This document shows, piece by piece, positions 60,972 to 64,000 of a stretch of 64,000 nt of DNA. Location: positions 62,001 to 126,000 of the forward strand of contig CALXOX010000002.1 in NCBI GenBank assembly GCA_944390125.1, read 5' to 3'. Source of the DNA: an uncultured Alphaproteobacteria bacterium. GTDB lineage: Bacteria; Pseudomonadota; Alphaproteobacteria; Rs-D84. How positions within the stretch are numbered: position 1 is the stretch's first letter; each line of letters begins with the position of its first letter. A program made the position numbers and the translations under genes. Below the pieces are notes generated by a model that was given only the letters and a program-made list of their open reading frames with translations, was not told the origin of the DNA and made no database searches.

Positions 60972-61706
60972 TTAGAACGTATAACGTGCACCAACTTTGA
61001 TTTCATGTGCGTATACGAATTCTTCTTCAACTGTAGAAGAGTTAAATCTGTATCCGATATCAAACGCCCACGTGTCGTTAAAGCTATAGATTGCACCTAA
61101 ACCGACTTGCCATTCAAATTCAGTCAGTGTGTCATCTGCAACTGTTTGTTCACCAACAGGGATACCCATTGCCTGTGCGGCTTGTTTATACTGATCTGGT
61201 AAATCAATATCAACAGTTGCTTTTTGTTCGTATGTACCAAAACCAATACCGGCGCCTACGTATGGAGTCCATTTGGAACCAGATATTGCAAAATCATAAT
61301 AGAAATTTGCCATATATGAATTGTGCTGAACAGATGTGGATGTTTCTATTTCAGCAGGCACAACAATTGGACCCATTTCAAAAACTGTTCCGTTAAAAAG
61401 TTCATAATCATCTTCAGAAGCACTGCGGATTGCAACTTCTAATTCACCGCGGACATTACCGTATTTAACACCTGCAGTGATTTCGCCTGCAAATGCCATA
61501 TCAAAGTCCATATTATCACCAGCATTTGGTATAAATGCACCAGCAATATCAGCAGGTACTTTGCTTTGATCAAATTTTACACGCTTCGCTGTTGTGCCTG
61601 CCTTGTCAATTACAACGCCCAAACCAACGTATGGGGTGATTTCTGCTGCAAAGGCTGATGGTGCAAACATTGCTGCGGCCATAAATAACGCTAATGTCTT
61701 TTTCAT
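60972..61706 (-). CDS. Predicted outer-membrane barrel protein, 244 aa
   Basis: A clear signal peptide (MKKTLALFMAAAMFAPSAFA) is followed by the OMP_b-brl-like pattern: ITPYVGLGVVID, then WTPYVGAGIGFGTYEQKA, then FEWQVGLGAIYSFNDTWAFD, ending in VGARYTF. It probably forms an eight-stranded barrel. The ribosome-binding site is AAGGAG. A 7-bp hairpin TTTAGGT/ACCTAAA (61727-61746) lies in its leader. Confidence 0.8.
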   Translation of the reverse strand: MKKTLALFMAAAMFAPSAFAAEITPYVGLGVVIDKAGTTAKRVKFDQSKVPADIAGAFIPNAGDNMDFDMAFAGEITAGVKYGNVRGELEVAIRSASEDDYELFNGTVFEMGPIVVPAEIETSTSVQHNSYMANFYYDFAISGSKWTPYVGAGIGFGTYEQKATVDIDLPDQYKQAAQAMGIPVGEQTVADDTLTEFEWQVGLGAIYSFNDTWAFDIGYRFNSSTVEEEFVYAHEIKVGARYTF

Positions 61707-61794
61707 TGTTTCTCCTTACTGTATTCTTTAGGTAAAAAAACCTAAATAAGATATATGAAAACTAAAACATATTGGCTTTTAAGTCAATGAAAAA

Positions 61795-61820
61795 GATAAA
61801 AAACACCGGCAAATGCCGGT
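61795..61820 (-). terminator. Terminator of the nrdD-nrdG operon
   Basis: The stem ACCGGC/GCCGGT with an AAAT loop is followed on the minus strand by a T tract. Confidence 0.8.
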
Positions 61821-61826
61821 AAGTTT

Positions 61827-62534
61827 TTAATTTGATTCTCGCCACGTAACACATTCAAATAACGTGTTTATAGTATTTCGTAAATTATCGTCATCAAAAA
61901 ATTGATTGCGTTGTTCGGGCGTCGTGTTATGCGTCGAATCTTCAAAATGGGGTACATATTTTTGTACTGCAAACTTTCTTACACCACGATTATGCAAATC
62001 GTTTGCTATTTCTATTAAATCAAGTTTGGTAATAAATCTTGGATCACATGTTATACGGACTTCAAAATCCTTACCTGTTGCCAGCCATGTGTCCAAACTT
62101 CTTATCATATGGTCATGTGCAATATTTTGACCGACTAACTCTGGATATTTGCTTCTGGTTGCTTTGTAATCTAATCCAATCCAATCAACAATATCAGAAG
62201 CTTTTTGTAATGTTTCTGGATAAAAACCGTTGGTATGCAAGCCAATTAGGAAACCTAAATCTTTGACGCGTTTCATATAATCAAGCAGCGCATCGCCTTG
62301 CATCAAGGCTTCACCGCCAGAAAAAACGACGGCCTCTAATTTACCAACCCTAGATTTTAACCACTCAAATACTTTTTCTGGGTCGTATTCACCGTCGTGA
62401 ACAGTCAACAGATGGGGATTGGAACAATAAGCGCAACGCAATGGACAACCAACCAGAAATACAACTGCTGCCAGTTTACCGGGGTAGTCTATTGTTGTGA
62501 ATGAAACCAATCCACCAATCTGAATCTCTCTCAT
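61827..62534 (-). CDS. nrdG: Anaerobic ribonucleoside-triphosphate reductase-activating protein
   Basis: This radical SAM enzyme makes the glycyl radical of class III ribonucleotide reductase. The 235-residue protein has the cluster motif GCPLRCAYCSNPHLL (CxxxCxYC, with the SAM-cluster cysteines) and VVFSGGEALMQ. It starts 2 bases after the stop of the small glycyl-radical peptide gene. The operon order is main NrdD chain, radical peptide, NrdG. It belongs to the longer NrdG type (TIGR02495-like) rather than the short Escherichia coli form. Confidence 0.92.
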   Translation of the reverse strand: MREIQIGGLVSFTTIDYPGKLAAVVFLVGCPLRCAYCSNPHLLTVHDGEYDPEKVFEWLKSRVGKLEAVVFSGGEALMQGDALLDYMKRVKDLGFLIGLHTNGFYPETLQKASDIVDWIGLDYKATRSKYPELVGQNIAHDHMIRSLDTWLATGKDFEVRITCDPRFITKLDLIEIANDLHNRGVRKFAVQKYVPHFEDSTHNTTPEQRNQFFDDDNLRNTINTLFECVTWRESN

Positions 62535-62536
62535 AA

Positions 62537-62725
62537 TTATGCAGCTTTTTTCATCAATTCAGTATGTCTTTGACCTGCTGTCAAACTGTTTGCTTCTGTG
62601 AAAGTTTTTCTTTCGCAAAATTCAGAATATTTACCAATGTTAAAATTGGAAACTGGTCTGATGAAACCCATAGAACGTGAGAATACTTCACATGGTGTTC
62701 TTTGCGTGTTTTCTGTAGCTGTCAT
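62537..62725 (-). CDS. Separate glycyl-radical peptide of anaerobic ribonucleotide reductase
   Basis: The 62-residue protein from ATG 62725 has a strong AAAGGGAGG ribosome-binding site 8 bases upstream. Its sequence TPCEVFSRSMGFIRPV, then NIGKYSEFCERKTF, matches the extreme C-terminus of NrdD proteins, where the Gly in the RxxGY/F loop becomes the radical. The main chain ends 46 bases upstream at its own stop after the Zn-finger motif. No frameshift is needed to explain the split, because the gap is AT-rich and carries a proper start site. The peptide thus acts as a separate radical subunit. nrdG starts 2 bases after its stop. Confidence 0.8.
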   Translation of the reverse strand: MTATENTQRTPCEVFSRSMGFIRPVSNFNIGKYSEFCERKTFTEANSLTAGQRHTELMKKAA

Positions 62726-62771
62726 AATGTTTTTCCTCCCTTTCTTTTTTTTGTATTGTTTTGAAACTGTT

Positions 62772-64000
62772 TTATTCCTTATGTTCTGCGTTTTGGTTAG
62801 CTGCAATTTCTGCATCGCACTTTGGGCAGAACTCATGACGTCCCGGCAAATACCCGTGTTTCGGACATATAGAGAATGTCGGTGTTAACGTCATATATGG
62901 AATCTTGTAATTTTCAAATATTGTACGAACTATTTTCTGAGCGGCTTCACCAGAAGATACAGGTTCGCCCATGTACAGGTGCAACATCGTGCCGCCAGTA
63001 TACTTACGCTGTAACTCTTCTTGGTGTTCCAGCGCAACAAATGGATCGTCTGTATAGTTCACAGGCAACTGCGTAGAGTTCGTATAATAAGGCGCATCTT
63101 TTGTACCTGCAGTGATGATGTCAGGGAAGTTCTTTACGTCTGTTTTTGCAAAGCGGTAAGAACAGCCCTCTGCAGGTGTAGCTTCCAAGTTATATAAGTT
63201 TCCTGTCTGTTCTTGGAATGTGGCTAAATTCTCTCTGATAAAGTCCATCAAATCCAAGACTAGCTTTTTACCAAATGGTGTTGCTATATTTTCTTTACCA
63301 TTTGTGAAGTTCAAAACCATTTCATTTGCGCCATTTACACCAATTGTAGAGAAGTGGTGATTCCAATTGCCTAAATAGCGGCGAGTAAATGGATACAAAC
63401 CACGCTCCATATTCTTTGATATTATACGGCGTTTAATTTCCAGTGCATCACGCCCTAAATCTAATAAGCGTTTTAGTTCACGGAACAAACCTTCACGGTC
63501 ACCTTTGTGTGTATAACCAAGACGTGCCAAGTTTATAGTAACCACACCAATAGAACCTGTCTTTTCTGCGGAACCGAATAGACCACCGCCACGCTTTAGC
63601 AATTCGCGAACGTCCAAACGCAAGCGGCAGCACATAGAACGTACATCTGTTGGGTTCAAGTCAGAATTTAAGAAGTTCTGGAAGTTTGGAATTCCGTACT
63701 TTGCGGCCAAATCAAACAAAGGTTTAACATTTGGATGATCCCATGGGAAGTCATTCGTAATGTTGTATGTTGGGATTGGGAAAGTAAATGGACGTCCCTG
63801 TGCATCTCCTTCTGTCATAACCTCTAAGAAGGCTTTGTTGATAATATCCATTTCTTTCTGTAAATCACCATATGTGAAGTCAACTTGTTTTTTACCAACA
63901 AATGGACGCTGATTCTTCAAATCTTCTGGGCAAGTCCAGTCGAATGTAAAGTTTATAAATGGCGTTTGTGTGCCCCAACGACATGGTACAGCGCAGTTAA
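62772..64000 (-). CDS. nrdD: Anaerobic ribonucleoside-triphosphate reductase, main chain (5' end outside window)
   Basis: Class III ribonucleotide reductase makes dNTPs without oxygen. The frame runs from the right edge. Before the internal TTG at 63920 it reads CRWGTQTPFINFTFDWTCPE, the NrdD signature, so the true start is beyond the window. The catalytic-type Cys in RSMCCRLRLD, the NGANEMVLNF and GCSYRFAKTD blocks, and the Zn finger CPKHGYLPGRHEFCPKC follow. The chain then stops at 62772 without the glycyl-radical domain. That domain is made by the next gene. The N-terminal ATP-cone cannot be seen. Confidence 0.9.
   Translation of the reverse strand, partial: NCAVPCRWGTQTPFINFTFDWTCPEDLKNQRPFVGKKQVDFTYGDLQKEMDIINKAFLEVMTEGDAQGRPFTFPIPTYNITNDFPWDHPNVKPLFDLAAKYGIPNFQNFLNSDLNPTDVRSMCCRLRLDVRELLKRGGGLFGSAEKTGSIGVVTINLARLGYTHKGDREGLFRELKRLLDLGRDALEIKRRIISKNMERGLYPFTRRYLGNWNHHFSTIGVNGANEMVLNFTNGKENIATPFGKKLVLDLMDFIRENLATFQEQTGNLYNLEATPAEGCSYRFAKTDVKNFPDIITAGTKDAPYYTNSTQLPVNYTDDPFVALEHQEELQRKYTGGTMLHLYMGEPVSSGEAAQKIVRTIFENYKIPYMTLTPTFSICPKHGYLPGRHEFCPKCDAEIAANQNAEHKE

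Noticed and set aside
62726-62836. Upstream extension of the glycyl-radical peptide to 99 residues
   Set aside because: The extension overlaps the end of the main NrdD gene and is Lys/Gln-rich without homology. The ATG at 62725 has a strong ribosome-binding site.

Overview
The window is a gene-dense, AT-rich stretch of a Gram-negative bacterial chromosome. Alphaproteobacterial affinity is suggested by the linked sets rpmF-plsX and fabH-ihfA, an OlsB/OlsA ornithine-lipid pair, a VirB8/9/10-type secretion core and the many short outer-membrane barrels. Class III (anaerobic) ribonucleotide reductase with its activase, an L-lactate dehydrogenase, a 2[4Fe-4S] ferredoxin and an Fe/Mn superoxide dismutase point to an anaerobic or microaerobic fermenter, probably host- or gut-associated. 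That lifestyle, and any closer assignment (for example to the small-genome gut or termite Alphaproteobacteria), is inference. Genes are packed closely, and most convergent pairs share one short bidirectional terminator.

Layout. 1-2947: end of a KefB-type antiporter, lspA, yidC. 2965-8729 (minus): two small unknown proteins, then a virB8-virB9-virB10 operon in which VirB9 carries a C-terminal SPOR domain. 8839-20652: tandem promoters, tRNA-Trp, secE-nusG-rplK-rplA-rplJ-rplL-rpoB-rpoC, with structured leaders before rplJ and rpoB. 20715-22463: a HAD-like protein, rpmF and plsX. 22587-30573: a Pmp-like autotransporter, a small unknown, a solitary mraZ with helically phased promoter repeats, a large Cys-rich exported protein, and a lipoprotein cardiolipin synthase-like enzyme. 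30599-33492: guaC, ihfA, fabH, tRNA-Arg(CCU) followed by 110-bp tandem repeats that copy the tRNA 3' end. 33493-42914: a small metal-type membrane protein, M13 peptidase, hemW, an outer-membrane protein, MltB-like transglycosylase, olsB-olsA, archaeal-type proS. 42981-50826: lactate dehydrogenase, a small GNAT, a membrane spermidine-synthase-like protein, sodB, a CPHC thioredoxin-like protein, CvpA family, a barrel protein, tRNA-Thr, a U32/TrhP-type protein. 50850-59136: outer-membrane proteins, a glycine-zipper protein, single-chain glycyl-tRNA synthetase, ferredoxin, Bax-inhibitor-1 family, lgt, tRNA-Ser. 59182-60911: an accessory patch with an HNH nuclease gene, a broken second HNH gene and a possible tiny Cys-rich ORF. 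60972-64000: an outer-membrane protein, nrdG, a separate 62-residue glycyl-radical peptide, and the main NrdD chain running off the end.

How the parts relate. Much of the window is envelope biology: lipoprotein processing (lgt, lspA), membrane insertion (yidC, secE), phospholipid and ornithine-lipid synthesis (plsX, fabH, the cardiolipin synthase-like gene, olsBA), wall cleavage (MltB-like), secretion (VirB core, autotransporter) and at least five predicted barrels. The strongest candidate for something unusual is the anaerobic ribonucleotide reductase. The chain holding the Zn-finger motif stops, and the glycyl-radical loop is made from a separate small gene with its own strong Shine-Dalgarno sequence. 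The VirB9-SPOR fusion, the tRNA-derived tandem repeats, the mraZ promoter repeats and the twin-hairpin leader of a major outer-membrane protein are the next most interesting items.
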